Origin: a bacterium D16-34
GTDB lineage: Bacteria; Actinomycetota; Coriobacteriia; Coriobacteriales; Eggerthellaceae
Direction of reading: 5' to 3'
NCBI GenBank assembly: GCA_003612515.1
Contig: RAZB01000004.1
Coordinates: 1 to 64,000, forward strand
DNA length: 64,000 bases
This document shows, one piece after another, positions 26,083 to 35,109 of the stretch. Numbering within the stretch: position 1 is the first letter of the stretch; each line of letters begins with the position of its first letter. A model generated the notes under the pieces. That model had not been told where the DNA came from and ran no database searches. It saw only the letters and a list, made by a program, of their open reading frames with translations. The position numbers and the translations under genes are program-made.

Positions 26083-27460
26083 ATGGCGAAAAATATAACA
26101 CCCCCCCCCAAGAAAGTTTTTAGCATTTAGCCTATCAGCTATATGCGCAATATCGCTTATACCAGCACCTGCGCTCGCAGCCGAATCTAACACCGACCTA
26201 CCAGCTACTGAAGCCCTTACAGAACCAGAGGATGAAAATGTCAGCGGCGACGAAGCTGCAAGCGACATAAATGTCTCTCAATCAGAAACAACACCCGCAG
26301 AATCTCTTTCCGCAAATACCACCGAAGGCTCTGACAACGATGTAAATGATGAAGCATCAGAGCCCGTCTCAGCAACAGACAACCCTGAGACCATCATTGC
26401 AGACCAAGCTCAAAATTACGACGATCTCATAGCCCCTCAACAAGGCAGCTTTTTAGAGCCTATGGAGATCAAACTTGGGTCAACAAACTACGGAACTATA
26501 ACAGGTTCGGCAGATGACTACTATGGAATATATCTTCCCGAAGCGAGATCCTACACCCTTCTCATCGCCAAAGATGTACCCGTCGATGGCGAACTCCGTT
26601 ACGGTATCGTCAATCCTTACAACGAAAGAATCAAGTATTCTAGCTTTGGGAATCATACGGCTGACCTACGACCTCGCACCTTATCATTCTCTATTGACGA
26701 ACCAGGTCTCTATAGAATATACATTGGTTCAAACTCTACTCTTGATTACCACTTTTCAGTCTCTTCGCCAGGCCTTATGCTGATTGACGGAAACCGCTAT
26801 TACTACCTAGCCGACGGTTCACATTTAACTGGGTGGCAAAACATAGGGGGCAAGCAATACTACTTTTCAAACAAAAACGGTGCTCCTGCCAAGGGGCTTG
26901 TGGTAATCGATGGCAAGCGCTATTACTTTGGCCCTTCCTCTAACGTAATGGCTACTGGCTGGCAAACCATCGGCGGCAAACGCTACTACTTCTCCACCGT
27001 AACAGGAGCTGCAGCCAAAGGGATAGCGACCATAAACGGCGCTACATATTATTTCGGCTCCTCTTCCAACGCCATGGCTACAGGCTGGCAAACCATCGGC
27101 GGCAAACGCTATTACTTCTCCACTAAAAATGGTAAATCTGCATCTGGTTTAGTTAGTATTGGCGGATATCGCTACTACTTCGGGGCTAAGTCCCATGCCG
27201 CAGCAACTGGCTGGCAAAAGATTGGTGGATATTGGTACTACTTCTCGTCGAAGACTAATCGCGCCGGCAGCGGTCTTGCGGTCATTGACGGCAAACGTTA
27301 TTACTTCAATCCATCAACCAATCGCATGGCCACCGGCTGGCAAAAGATTGGTGGCTATTGGTACTACTTCTCCAAAAACACTGGAGCTGCAGCTAAAGGT
27401 AATGTCACCATCGATGGCACACGCTACTACTTCGACCCGGTCACTAACCGTATGAGGTAA
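26083..27460 (+). CDS. Secreted wall-binding YYF-repeat protein, frame broken at a 9-C tract
   Basis: From ATG 26083 (AAAGGAG upstream) the frame runs MAKNIT, a proline triplet from nine Cs at 26101-26109, and stops after 15 codons. One C fewer restores a 458-residue protein: a signal peptide almost identical to that of the downstream paralog (LAFSLSAICAISLIP), an acidic Ser/Thr-rich linker, a beta-rich domain with ADDYYGIYLPEARSYTLLI (~145-230) resembling pre-peptidase-like domains, and about ten YYF wall-binding repeats to the end. The long intact frame after the tract argues for reversible switching rather than decay. It is read as phase OFF. Confidence 0.8.
26101..26109 (+). repeat. Poly-C tract, 9 Cs, at the signal peptide of a wall-binding protein
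   Basis: The tract lies 18 bases after the ATG. Nine Cs put the gene out of frame; 8 or 11 Cs would be in frame. The paralog at 27626 has a broken, non-homopolymeric version at the same place. Confidence 0.9.
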
Positions 27461-27471
27461 CAAAAAACTAT

Positions 27472-27535
27472 AAGCTCCTCAGGCATCCCACAAATGCTCA
27501 CCTAAACTAAAAGCATTCTGGCGCCTGAGGAGCTT
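27472..27535 (+). terminator. Probable terminator between the two wall-binding paralogs
   Basis: A perfect 13-bp stem (AAGCTCCTCAGGC with GCCTGAGGAGCTT) around a 38-base loop, just after the stop at 27460. The T-run after it is short, so efficiency is uncertain. Confidence 0.6.
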
Positions 27536-27625
27536 GCCTTACAAAGCGCCATTCCTCCCTCGGCTGCCTATGCTAAGATACGCAAAGGAGCATTCTGGAT
27601 CACACCACCAACAAAGGAGAATACA

Positions 27626-28804
27626 GTGGCGAACAACACAATCCTCCCTTTGAAGAAACTTTTAGCATTTAGTCTATCAGCTATATGTGCAATATCGCTT
27701 ATACCATCACCCGCGCTAGCGGTTGAAGAGGACACCAACCTATCGGTACCTGAAGTTTCCACAAATCCAGAAGACACGAGTGACAGCACCGAGAAAGACA
27801 CAATCAACGAAACGGGCTCCGTTAGCGTTCCTTCAGACCAAACCCCCAGTTACGATCATCTTGCTAATCTGCAACAAGATAGCTTCTACGACCCCAAGAT
27901 AGTTCAGCTTGGAACAACACAATATGGAACTGCAACTGATAATGCTAATTATTACGGAATAAAACTCTCCAAAGCAGGCTCCTATAACCTCTCAATCTAC
28001 ATTAACCAAGACGCTCCAGTCCCTGTGAAACTAGATTACAAAATCTGGAGCCCTTCACATGAATACATAAGAGGCGGAAGTGAAAACACCTACTCTCATT
28101 ACATACCATCATCTTTCAGAATCAGCACTCCTGGTGTATACCGAATAACGATTAGCTCACCCGGAAGTTCGGTTGGTTATCATTTTTCTGTCACAGAAGC
28201 TGAATCGACCAGCACCACCCCGGACACAACACCCAAGGGCTTTACCACAATCGACGGGGATCTTTTCTATTTTGACCCTAATACTGGTCATTTAGTTACT
28301 GGCTGGCAAACCATTGATGGCAAGCGTTATTACTTCTCCACCATAACAGGAGCTACAGCAAAAGGACTAGTAACCATTAGTGGTTCTACTTATTATTTTG
28401 GTTCTTCTTCTCATGTAATGGCTACTGGCTGGCAAACTATCGGCGGTAAGCGTTACTACTTCTCAACCAAAAATGGTAAATCCGCATCTGGCTTAGTTAG
28501 CATTGGCGGATATCGCTATTATTTCGGAGCAAAATCGCACGCTGCAGCAACTGGTTGGCAAAAACTCAATGGTAGTTGGTATTACTTCTCAAGCAAAACC
28601 AATCGTGCAGCCAAAGGTCTTGCAGTCATAGATGGCAAACGCTATTACTTCAACCCGTCGTCAAACCGCATGGCTACTGGCTGGCAAAAGATTGGCGGCT
28701 ATTGGTACTACTTCTCCAAAAACACGGGAGCTGCTGCTAAAGGCAGCGTCACCATTGATGGCAAACGCTACTACTTCGATCCAGCTACCAATCGCATGCG
28801 CTAA
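27626..28804 (+). CDS. Secreted wall-binding YYF-repeat protein, paralog in frame
   Basis: A 392-residue exported protein starting at GTG 27626 (AAAGGAG six bases upstream). It has a signal peptide (~1-35, ending SPALA), an acidic Thr/Ser linker, a ~90-residue beta domain (NYYGIKLSKAGSYNLSIYI) like the one in the upstream paralog, and about ten wall-binding repeats (TIDGKRYYFS, SGLVSIGGYRYYFGAKS) to the C-terminus. Leader, signal peptide and repeats are near-duplicates of the upstream gene, so the pair arose by tandem duplication. Here the poly-C position reads CCTCCCTTT, so this copy should be constitutively in frame. Confidence 0.85.
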   Translation: MANNTILPLKKLLAFSLSAICAISLIPSPALAVEEDTNLSVPEVSTNPEDTSDSTEKDTINETGSVSVPSDQTPSYDHLANLQQDSFYDPKIVQLGTTQYGTATDNANYYGIKLSKAGSYNLSIYINQDAPVPVKLDYKIWSPSHEYIRGGSENTYSHYIPSSFRISTPGVYRITISSPGSSVGYHFSVTEAESTSTTPDTTPKGFTTIDGDLFYFDPNTGHLVTGWQTIDGKRYYFSTITGATAKGLVTISGSTYYFGSSSHVMATGWQTIGGKRYYFSTKNGKSASGLVSIGGYRYYFGAKSHAAATGWQKLNGSWYYFSSKTNRAAKGLAVIDGKRYYFNPSSNRMATGWQKIGGYWYYFSKNTGAAAKGSVTIDGKRYYFDPATNRMR

Positions 28805-28847
28805 AAGAGCGCCACTCGCAAATACGATACCCCACTCACAACATCAC

Positions 28848-28890
28848 AAAAGCCCCCTGTGTGCTACTTGCACTCAAGGGGCTTTCTTTT
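28848..28890 (+). terminator. Intrinsic terminator
   Basis: AAAGCCCC and GGGGCTTT form a stem followed by CTTTT, 45 bases after the wall-binding paralog. Confidence 0.85.
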
Positions 28891-29051
28891 GCTACCTCTT
28901 CAGATCAACTTTGCTCGCCATTCTCACGCCCCTCGGAAAATATAGTAATTGCCAGGCATTTTCGTTTTTCTGTACCAAACAAAGCACGCATCAGGCATAA
29001 TTAAAACATTGTGCAATATTGCATGGCAACAACACAAGGAAGGACATGCTC

Positions 29052-30344
29052 ATGCAAACCTACGAAGGCAAGAAACTTCTTATCCTTGGGTCAAGTACAG
29101 GCGCAATTGACCTGATCAAACACGCGCAGGAACGTGGTGCATATGTATTTGTAGCAGACTACCTTGAACCCGAAAAGTCACCAGCCAAGCAATACGCAGA
29201 TGAGGCTATCCTCCTGAGCACTGGAGACACAGATGCCCTTGAAGAACTAATTCGCGAAAAAGGCATTGATTGTGTTTATGCAGGCGTCTCTGAATTCAAT
29301 TTGATTCAAGCCATGCGCCTTTCAAAGCGTTGCAATCTTCCCTTCTACTGTAACGAAGATCAGTGGAACACCATGGCTGACAAGGACCTCTTCCGCCAAC
29401 TCTGCGAGAAGAACAACGTTCCATGTCCGCAAACATATTTCGCAGGCACCGAGGTTCCAGCTGATTTAGCCGACACTATCACCTATCCTGCTGTCGTGAA
29501 ACCAGTGGATGCCTCTTCCTCTGTTGGTGTTACTATCTGTCCCGACAAAGAAACGCTGCTTGCGGCAATACCCGTAGCTTTTGAGACTTCTACAAACGGC
29601 AAGATCATCATCGAACAGTTTGTTAAAGGCTTTGAATTCACTGCTCACTATACGGTATTCAAAGGCAAAGCAACGCTCTCCTGCATTGACAATCGTTATC
29701 CAACAGCCGTGCATGAAGGTACCGTTACCACTATCCCGGCTGGTCGCATCTATCCGTCTCTCTTCATCGACGAATATCTCAATAGCGTAAACGATGCCCT
29801 TGTAAAGATGTGCGAAAGTCTTGGACTTGAATTCGCTGTTCTCTTTGTTCAAGGCATGTATGATCCCGAAACGGGAGACTTCAACATTTTTGAAGGTGCG
29901 CTTCGTGGCGCAGGTGAATGTCCCTACCGCTATATTGAACCCATTAATGGCATCAACTATGCCACGATGATCCTGGATTCTCAAATGCTCAATGGTCAAC
30001 TTGAAGGCGAATGGCCAGATGACCCACATATGAAAGGTAAATCTTGTGGCGTTGTGTCCTATATTGCCAAGCATGGTGTTGTCGGAAAGATTGAAGGCTT
30101 AGAAGAGACCGTTGATGCTCTTCCGGATGTAGTCAACTTCGAGTCTCGCTACCCCGTCGGTTCTACTACTCCCGACGGCAATACACTCCATCAGCTGATG
30201 GTGCGCTTCTTCCTTATCTGCGATGATCGCGAGAAAATGGCAGAAGACGTGGTCTACATTAACGATCATGTCAACGTATATGACACGGAGGGCAAAAGCT
30301 TGGCACTCAAGTTTGACCCAAGCCGCCTTTTTGACTTGAAGTAA
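29052..30344 (+). CDS. ATP-grasp ligase in the surface-glycan locus
   Basis: About 430 residues of the ATP-grasp superfamily, which joins a carboxylate to an amine (or other nucleophile) through an acyl-phosphate. It has an N-terminal Rossmann-like preATP-grasp domain (KKLLILGSSTGAIDLIKHA), an ATP-binding core (YPAVVKPVDASSSVGVTIC, then IIEQFVKGFEFTAHY) and a metal-binding end (NIFEGALRGAGECPYR). It resembles the CarB/PurK-type ligases found in polysaccharide clusters. It leads a tight three-gene unit with a DegT-type aminotransferase and an SDR protein. Adding an amino acid or other carboxylate to an amino sugar is inferred, not shown. ATG 29052 suits the AAGGAAGGA upstream; 29046 is an alternative. 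Confidence 0.75.
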   Translation: MQTYEGKKLLILGSSTGAIDLIKHAQERGAYVFVADYLEPEKSPAKQYADEAILLSTGDTDALEELIREKGIDCVYAGVSEFNLIQAMRLSKRCNLPFYCNEDQWNTMADKDLFRQLCEKNNVPCPQTYFAGTEVPADLADTITYPAVVKPVDASSSVGVTICPDKETLLAAIPVAFETSTNGKIIIEQFVKGFEFTAHYTVFKGKATLSCIDNRYPTAVHEGTVTTIPAGRIYPSLFIDEYLNSVNDALVKMCESLGLEFAVLFVQGMYDPETGDFNIFEGALRGAGECPYRYIEPINGINYATMILDSQMLNGQLEGEWPDDPHMKGKSCGVVSYIAKHGVVGKIEGLEETVDALPDVVNFESRYPVGSTTPDGNTLHQLMVRFFLICDDREKMAEDVVYINDHVNVYDTEGKSLALKFDPSRLFDLK

Positions 30345-30363
30345 ACCAGCGAAAGGATACAGC

Positions 30364-31350
30364 GTGAGCTTGATAGAAAAAACTCAAACTCAAACCAACC
30401 GTTTTTTACAACATGATTGGTACTACGGCGCTGCACGTGAGGCTATGCAAGATTTTCTCACACAAGCCGCCAATAAGGCGAAGGTTCAAGATGTAGCCAC
30501 CAAACTCACCGTCATGCTTCCTGGCTACATTGGCGTGTCCCCCAAAGAGGGAAGCGGCATCTACGACCCAATTGTTGCCCTTACTGAGCAAAACCTCATT
30601 GAGCCGTTATTCTATGCCATGACCGATGACCTCCGCATTGATATCTTTGATGCATTTGACGCAATTAACAACAAAGCGGGTACGCCATTTGTATTCCTGA
30701 AGGTCAATTACTTTGGATTCTCCGATCCGTGCGAAGAAACGCTCTATCAGGCCGTTAAACAAGCTGGAGGTATCCTGCTTGAAGACAACGCTCACGGCTT
30801 TTTTACCTATCATGCGAGATTACATCATCTTTGCGATGCCACCTTTTTCTCGCTTCATAAGCAGTTTCCCTTTGCGCATGGAGGCATGTTGCGCGTGCTT
30901 GATGAAAGCTTACTAGACTGGGCGTTTAGTGGCTCAACCAAACCTCGTCAAGGCGAAAACCCCGCCACTTACGATATTCAAGCCATTTCGGTTGCTTGCA
31001 TTAACAGCTTCAATGCGGTCGAAGCACTTGCCCAACAGCATTTGAATCTCTGGACGCCGCTTCGTACGCTCAAAAATATTGCCCCTACCGTGCCGCAAAC
31101 CTATCCGCTCGCTTTGCGCAACACAAACCGCTTCCAGGTCTATCTCGATCTCAACGAGCAAGGGTTTGGCGTAACGAGCCTGTATCACACCCTCATTGAG
31201 CCTCTGCGCGAAAATCCACGTTTTGCACAAAGCCGCAAGCTGGCCGATTGCGTACTCAACATACCTGTTCATCAAGACGTAGATGCTAATCTCTACCCCG
31301 AGCTCATTGAGCGCTTGGCGCAAGCCTGCCAAGCATCTGCCATCGCATAA
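30364..31350 (+). CDS. DegT/DnrJ-type PLP aminotransferase, short form
   Basis: A 328-residue fold-type I PLP enzyme of the sugar-aminotransferase kind. The cofactor region is visible: LEDNAHGFF (Asp to the pyridine nitrogen) and FFSLHKQFPFAHGGM (Schiff-base lysine, FxxHKxxPxxxGGM). It is shorter than usual DegT enzymes (~370-400) and diverges elsewhere, so the substrate may be unusual. Starts with GTG 30364 after GAAAGGA, 20 bases behind the ATP-grasp gene, in the same operon. Confidence 0.7.
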   Translation: MSLIEKTQTQTNRFLQHDWYYGAAREAMQDFLTQAANKAKVQDVATKLTVMLPGYIGVSPKEGSGIYDPIVALTEQNLIEPLFYAMTDDLRIDIFDAFDAINNKAGTPFVFLKVNYFGFSDPCEETLYQAVKQAGGILLEDNAHGFFTYHARLHHLCDATFFSLHKQFPFAHGGMLRVLDESLLDWAFSGSTKPRQGENPATYDIQAISVACINSFNAVEALAQQHLNLWTPLRTLKNIAPTVPQTYPLALRNTNRFQVYLDLNEQGFGVTSLYHTLIEPLRENPRFAQSRKLADCVLNIPVHQDVDANLYPELIERLAQACQASAIA

Positions 31351-31365
31351 GAAGAGGTGCTCTTT

Positions 31366-32349
31366 ATGACCCAAATGATTACTGTAACTGGTGCTACTGG
31401 CTGCGTTGGCAAAGAGCTGGTGACTCAGCTGCTCGCGCAAGGCGATTCAGTCTTAGCATTTTCATCTGACGAAGCACAGTTGCGCGCCTATCTTGCTGAC
31501 CATGGCATCATCGCAGATAATGACGCTTTGATTGTGGTTCCTCGCAATGACTTTGACGCCTTGAAAGCACATCCTGTTGAATTGCTCATCAACTGCGCTT
31601 TTCCCCGATCAGACGAAGGAAAAGCACTCGCAGCCGGCATGCAATATGCCCAATCGCTTTTTGAAGCTGCGCGCGATGCACGCGTTGGTGGTGTTGTTAA
31701 TATTTCTTCGCAAAGCGTCTACTCACAGACTCGTGAGCATGAGGCCACTGAATCTGAGCCCATCTGCCCCGATGGCAAATATGCTGTAGCAAAATATGCC
31801 GTCGAAATGATTGCAGACTTAGTGTTAGCAGACCTCCCTCATACCAATATTCGCTTAGCAAGTCTTTTTGGTAGCACCTTCGGACAGCGCTTTGTCAATT
31901 TCTTCGTCAAGCAAATGGTGGCAAATAAACCCATCAAGGTTCGCGGTTTTGAACAAGAATATGGCTTCCTTGATTATCGTGATGCAGCATTAGGTCTTGC
32001 TGCAATGGTTGGCTCTGATCCGGCTGCTTGGAAACCTGTCTACAACCTCGGTCCACACGTCGGAGGCTATACCATGGATCGAATTTTGCACACCACGGTA
32101 GACGTTGCCAAAAGCCGAGGACTTAAACCATCATTCAGTGTTGAATATGACTGTCCTTGGTTTAACTCAAGCCTCAACTCTGAATTGTTTGAGCATGATT
32201 TTAACTGGTCATCACGCTATACCTTGAAAGACACGATCGAAGACATCTTTAATACTACGACTTCCGCTGAACCAACTACGCCAGCCCTCGCGCAAAAGGA
32301 AAACACTGAACGCAAGCCAAAAAAGCGTTTCGGCATCTTCGGAAAATAG
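31366..32349 (+). CDS. NAD-dependent epimerase/dehydratase (extended SDR)
   Basis: A 327-residue nucleotide-sugar-type SDR. The Rossmann motif is ITVTGATGCVGKELV; a serine in NISSQSVYS and the YAVAKYAVE segment give the catalytic Ser-Tyr-Lys set. The C-terminal ~30 residues are a charged extension ending KPKKRFGIF. It should modify a nucleotide-activated sugar by epimerisation, reduction or dehydration; the substrate is unknown. It is the last gene of the three-gene unit, 16 bases after the aminotransferase, with AAGAGG before ATG 31366 and a strong terminator behind it. Confidence 0.8.
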   Translation: MTQMITVTGATGCVGKELVTQLLAQGDSVLAFSSDEAQLRAYLADHGIIADNDALIVVPRNDFDALKAHPVELLINCAFPRSDEGKALAAGMQYAQSLFEAARDARVGGVVNISSQSVYSQTREHEATESEPICPDGKYAVAKYAVEMIADLVLADLPHTNIRLASLFGSTFGQRFVNFFVKQMVANKPIKVRGFEQEYGFLDYRDAALGLAAMVGSDPAAWKPVYNLGPHVGGYTMDRILHTTVDVAKSRGLKPSFSVEYDCPWFNSSLNSELFEHDFNWSSRYTLKDTIEDIFNTTTSAEPTTPALAQKENTERKPKKRFGIFGK

Positions 32350-32373
32350 TCAGGCACTCTGATAGTAAATTGG

Positions 32374-32410
32374 AAATGAGGGTCTTCGTTTTCGCGGAGA
32401 CCCTCATTTT
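32374..32410 (+). terminator. Intrinsic terminator
   Basis: AAATGAGGGTCT pairs with AGACCCTCATTT, 25 bases after the SDR gene; a TTTT follows. Confidence 0.9.
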
Positions 32411-32597
32411 GTAATGTAATCCGGTTTAAATGCAGTAATCAAAATGACACTATTCAATAAATCCAGCTATTCGTTATTGAATTGAGCTACCAATTGCCAA
32501 TTAAGTGCTTATCAGAGAAACGATCACCCTATCTATTAGACCATACTCTGCACCTTGAACACATCTGTCATAACCGAGATTATTGAGTTAATAAGAT

Positions 32598-34922
32598 TTA
32601 AGCGGCAGAGTTCCTTGAGGTCTCTAGCACTCCCGTCTCTTTGTTGAAATAATAATCTCTCTCGCCAATTGTTACCCACCCAGTTGCCATAGCATTAGAG
32701 ACCGGACCAAAATAGTATTTATTACCGTCTATGGTCACAAAACCAGAAGCAGCACGACCGTTGACCTTCGAGAAGTAATACCACTTGCCATTAATGGCCT
32801 GCCATCCTGTTGCCATAGCATTCGAGGTTGGACCGAAATAGTAACGATAATCGCCAATCTTGACCAAGCCAGACGCTGCTTTTCCGTTCACTGTCGAGAA
32901 GTAATATCTTTTAGTACCAATGGTCTGCCACCCAGTTGCCATAGCATTAGAGACCGGACCAAAATAGTATTTATTACCGTCTATGGTCACAAAACCAGAA
33001 GCAGCACGACCGTTGACCTTCGAGAAGTAATACCACTTGCCATTAATGGCCTGCCATCCTGTTGCCATAGCATTCGAGGTTGGACCGAAATAGTAACGAT
33101 AATCGCCAATCTTGACCAAGCCAGACGCTGCTTTTCCGTTCACTGTCGAGAAGTAATATCTTTTAGCACCAATGGTCTGCCACCCAGTTGCCATAGCATT
33201 TGAGGTTGGGCTGAAATAGTAACGACAGCCGTCAATTGATACTAAACCGCGCGCTGCAGCGCCACCTTTTGATGAGAAATAGTAATGATTCGAGCCGATC
33301 TGCTTCCATCCTTTTGCAGCTGCTCCATTGCTTTGCAAATAATAGCTATTACCCCCATAGTTAAGCCATTGCTCAGAAACAAGATAACCTCGATCGTTAA
33401 AATAGTAATAATCTCCACCAATCAATGCCCAATCAACAGCATAGGAGCCATTGTTATACTCATATCTCCAACTAATTCCGTTTGTTGTTTTATACGACCT
33501 CCACGCCCCCGCAGAAGAACCTATAGGCGCAATAATGTCAAAAGTAATTGTTTTGGATCCGCGAAATACTCCTTTACCTTTGATATCAATGTAGCCTTTT
33601 CCGGGTTTTGAATTGTTTCTATATGCGACATCGTAATCAACGAAAGGCACCAACTCGCAACTGCCAATAGACACTGTTGGTTGAGGAAAAACGGCACTAC
33701 CGAGGTACTGAACAGTCAGTCCCTCTGTTGCAACCGCAGAAGAAATATCGCCATTTGTATAATTTGACACTCCATCAAATCCATAAGCAGTCGACGCTTC
33801 TGCAATCTGTTTTACTGATGCGTCTCCTACGAGAAGCACATTACTTGCCCAGAGCGCATCCGAATCAAATCCAGCTACGTTAACTCCTACACTAAAGACA
33901 ACAACTCTCAAAGAGCCAACACCATTGGAACCATGATGAGCGTAATTAAATGCAGACGATGGAACGCTTTGCAATTTACCTTCAAACGTTAAATGCTCGA
34001 GATATTTGCATCTCGCAAATGAACTAGAGGACAGATTGACAACACTTGACGGGACGATAAAAGTAGTGCTAGTTTTTGCTGAAGGGTAGCATAAAAGTGT
34101 TTGCTTGCCTTTGTCATACAACACGCCACCATCGGAAGATAAATTCGAATTATCGGGACTAACAGTGATACTCTCCAAGCCACTCCCGAAGCTCATACCT
34201 GAAACTTCGCGTAAACCTTTTCCTATTACTACCCGCTTAATAGAGGAGCCAGCAAAAGAATAAGGAGATGCGCCTAGCACTCCATCAGGCACAATCACCT
34301 CTTCGAGATATTTCGTTGAATGAAATCCTCTCGAAACCTGACGAACACTTGCGGGAATCGTAAAAGTCTGATTTGTTTTACCACCTGCATAAAAAATCAA
34401 AACTGACTTATCTTTGTTGTATAAATCTCCGCAATAGGTTGACAAGGTCGGATGATTATTTGGAACGTTAATTTCTACAAGATTAAGGCAGTTGGAAAAC
34501 ATGCATAGATAATACGATTTCCAGGTTGAAGGCATGTTGACGACTTCTACCGACGAAGAAGCAAAAAGCATTTTTCCAGTTGCAACAACGCCTTCAGGAA
34601 TTGTTACTGACCTCAGATTAGTCTTACCCATAAACGCATAGTCAGCAATTGATGTTACCGGATACCCCTTGATTGTTTGCGGGACTTGAATACTTGCAGC
34701 ATTACCCTGATAGCTTTGAATAGTGACCTGCCCATTGCTAATTGAATATTGATAGTCTCCCTCAGTATAAAAAGCTTTATCAGATAACCCCGAGAACTCA
34801 AACTGATCAGGCTGTTCCACGGCAGCCTCTTCAGCAAAAGCAACTAAAGGCAGCATTCCCAAGACCAGCGCACACGTTACGCCAAACTTAGCAAAGCAAC
34901 TGCAACTAACTCTTCGCCTCAC
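32598..34922 (-). CDS. Secreted BspA-like LRR protein with YYF wall-binding repeats
   Basis: About 774 residues. Signal peptide (RRRVSCSC start, ending VAFAEEA); leucine-rich repeats of the BspA/TpLRR kind (~75-370, e.g. SIADYAFMGKTNLRSVTIPEG); a beta-rich segment (~390-470); then ~13 YYF repeats to the C-terminus that should bind the cell wall. BspA-type LRRs bind host matrix proteins or other bacteria in relatives. Two adjacent 252-bp blocks of the repeat region are almost identical. GTG 34922 is preferred as start because the AGGGGGGG run lies seven bases before it; ATG 34949 in the same frame has no ribosome-binding site but would give a nine-residue longer protein. Confidence 0.8.
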   Translation of the reverse strand: MRRRVSCSCFAKFGVTCALVLGMLPLVAFAEEAAVEQPDQFEFSGLSDKAFYTEGDYQYSISNGQVTIQSYQGNAASIQVPQTIKGYPVTSIADYAFMGKTNLRSVTIPEGVVATGKMLFASSSVEVVNMPSTWKSYYLCMFSNCLNLVEINVPNNHPTLSTYCGDLYNKDKSVLIFYAGGKTNQTFTIPASVRQVSRGFHSTKYLEEVIVPDGVLGASPYSFAGSSIKRVVIGKGLREVSGMSFGSGLESITVSPDNSNLSSDGGVLYDKGKQTLLCYPSAKTSTTFIVPSSVVNLSSSSFARCKYLEHLTFEGKLQSVPSSAFNYAHHGSNGVGSLRVVVFSVGVNVAGFDSDALWASNVLLVGDASVKQIAEASTAYGFDGVSNYTNGDISSAVATEGLTVQYLGSAVFPQPTVSIGSCELVPFVDYDVAYRNNSKPGKGYIDIKGKGVFRGSKTITFDIIAPIGSSAGAWRSYKTTNGISWRYEYNNGSYAVDWALIGGDYYYFNDRGYLVSEQWLNYGGNSYYLQSNGAAAKGWKQIGSNHYYFSSKGGAAARGLVSIDGCRYYFSPTSNAMATGWQTIGAKRYYFSTVNGKAASGLVKIGDYRYYFGPTSNAMATGWQAINGKWYYFSKVNGRAASGFVTIDGNKYYFGPVSNAMATGWQTIGTKRYYFSTVNGKAASGLVKIGDYRYYFGPTSNAMATGWQAINGKWYYFSKVNGRAASGFVTIDGNKYYFGPVSNAMATGWVTIGERDYYFNKETGVLETSRNSAA
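32681..33184 (-). repeat. Near-perfect 252-bp tandem duplication in the wall-binding domain
   Basis: Units 32681-32932 and 32933-33184 differ by a single base as read by eye (GTACC versus GCACC near the ends). Each encodes 84 residues, four wall-binding repeats, so gain or loss of a unit keeps the frame. Confidence 0.9.
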
Positions 34923-34929
34923 CAAAACG

Positions 34930-34936
34930 CCCCCCC
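34930..34936 (-). repeat. G-run (7) at the translation start of the LRR wall-binding gene
   Basis: Seven Gs on the coding strand between ATG 34949 and GTG 34922. It may serve as the Shine-Dalgarno for the GTG, in which case its length would tune initiation; if ATG 34949 is used, its length sets the frame. Confidence 0.5.
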
Positions 34937-35109
34937 TAATCCCCGCCATAACAAACCGGATGTTTTAGAGAAAATATTATAGTTCAGATCATAATATATA
35001 AGACACAGAATGATCTCTTGTATATCGTCAGCGTATTCATACAAATGAAGTATAATAATGGATACCTGTGTTTTGCGGCATATCAGCTGAAAGGATCGTT
35101 GGTAAAACT

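Noticed and set aside
32681-33184. Regular repeats as a CRISPR array
   Set aside because: The repeats encode in-frame YYF wall-binding units in a long open reading frame.
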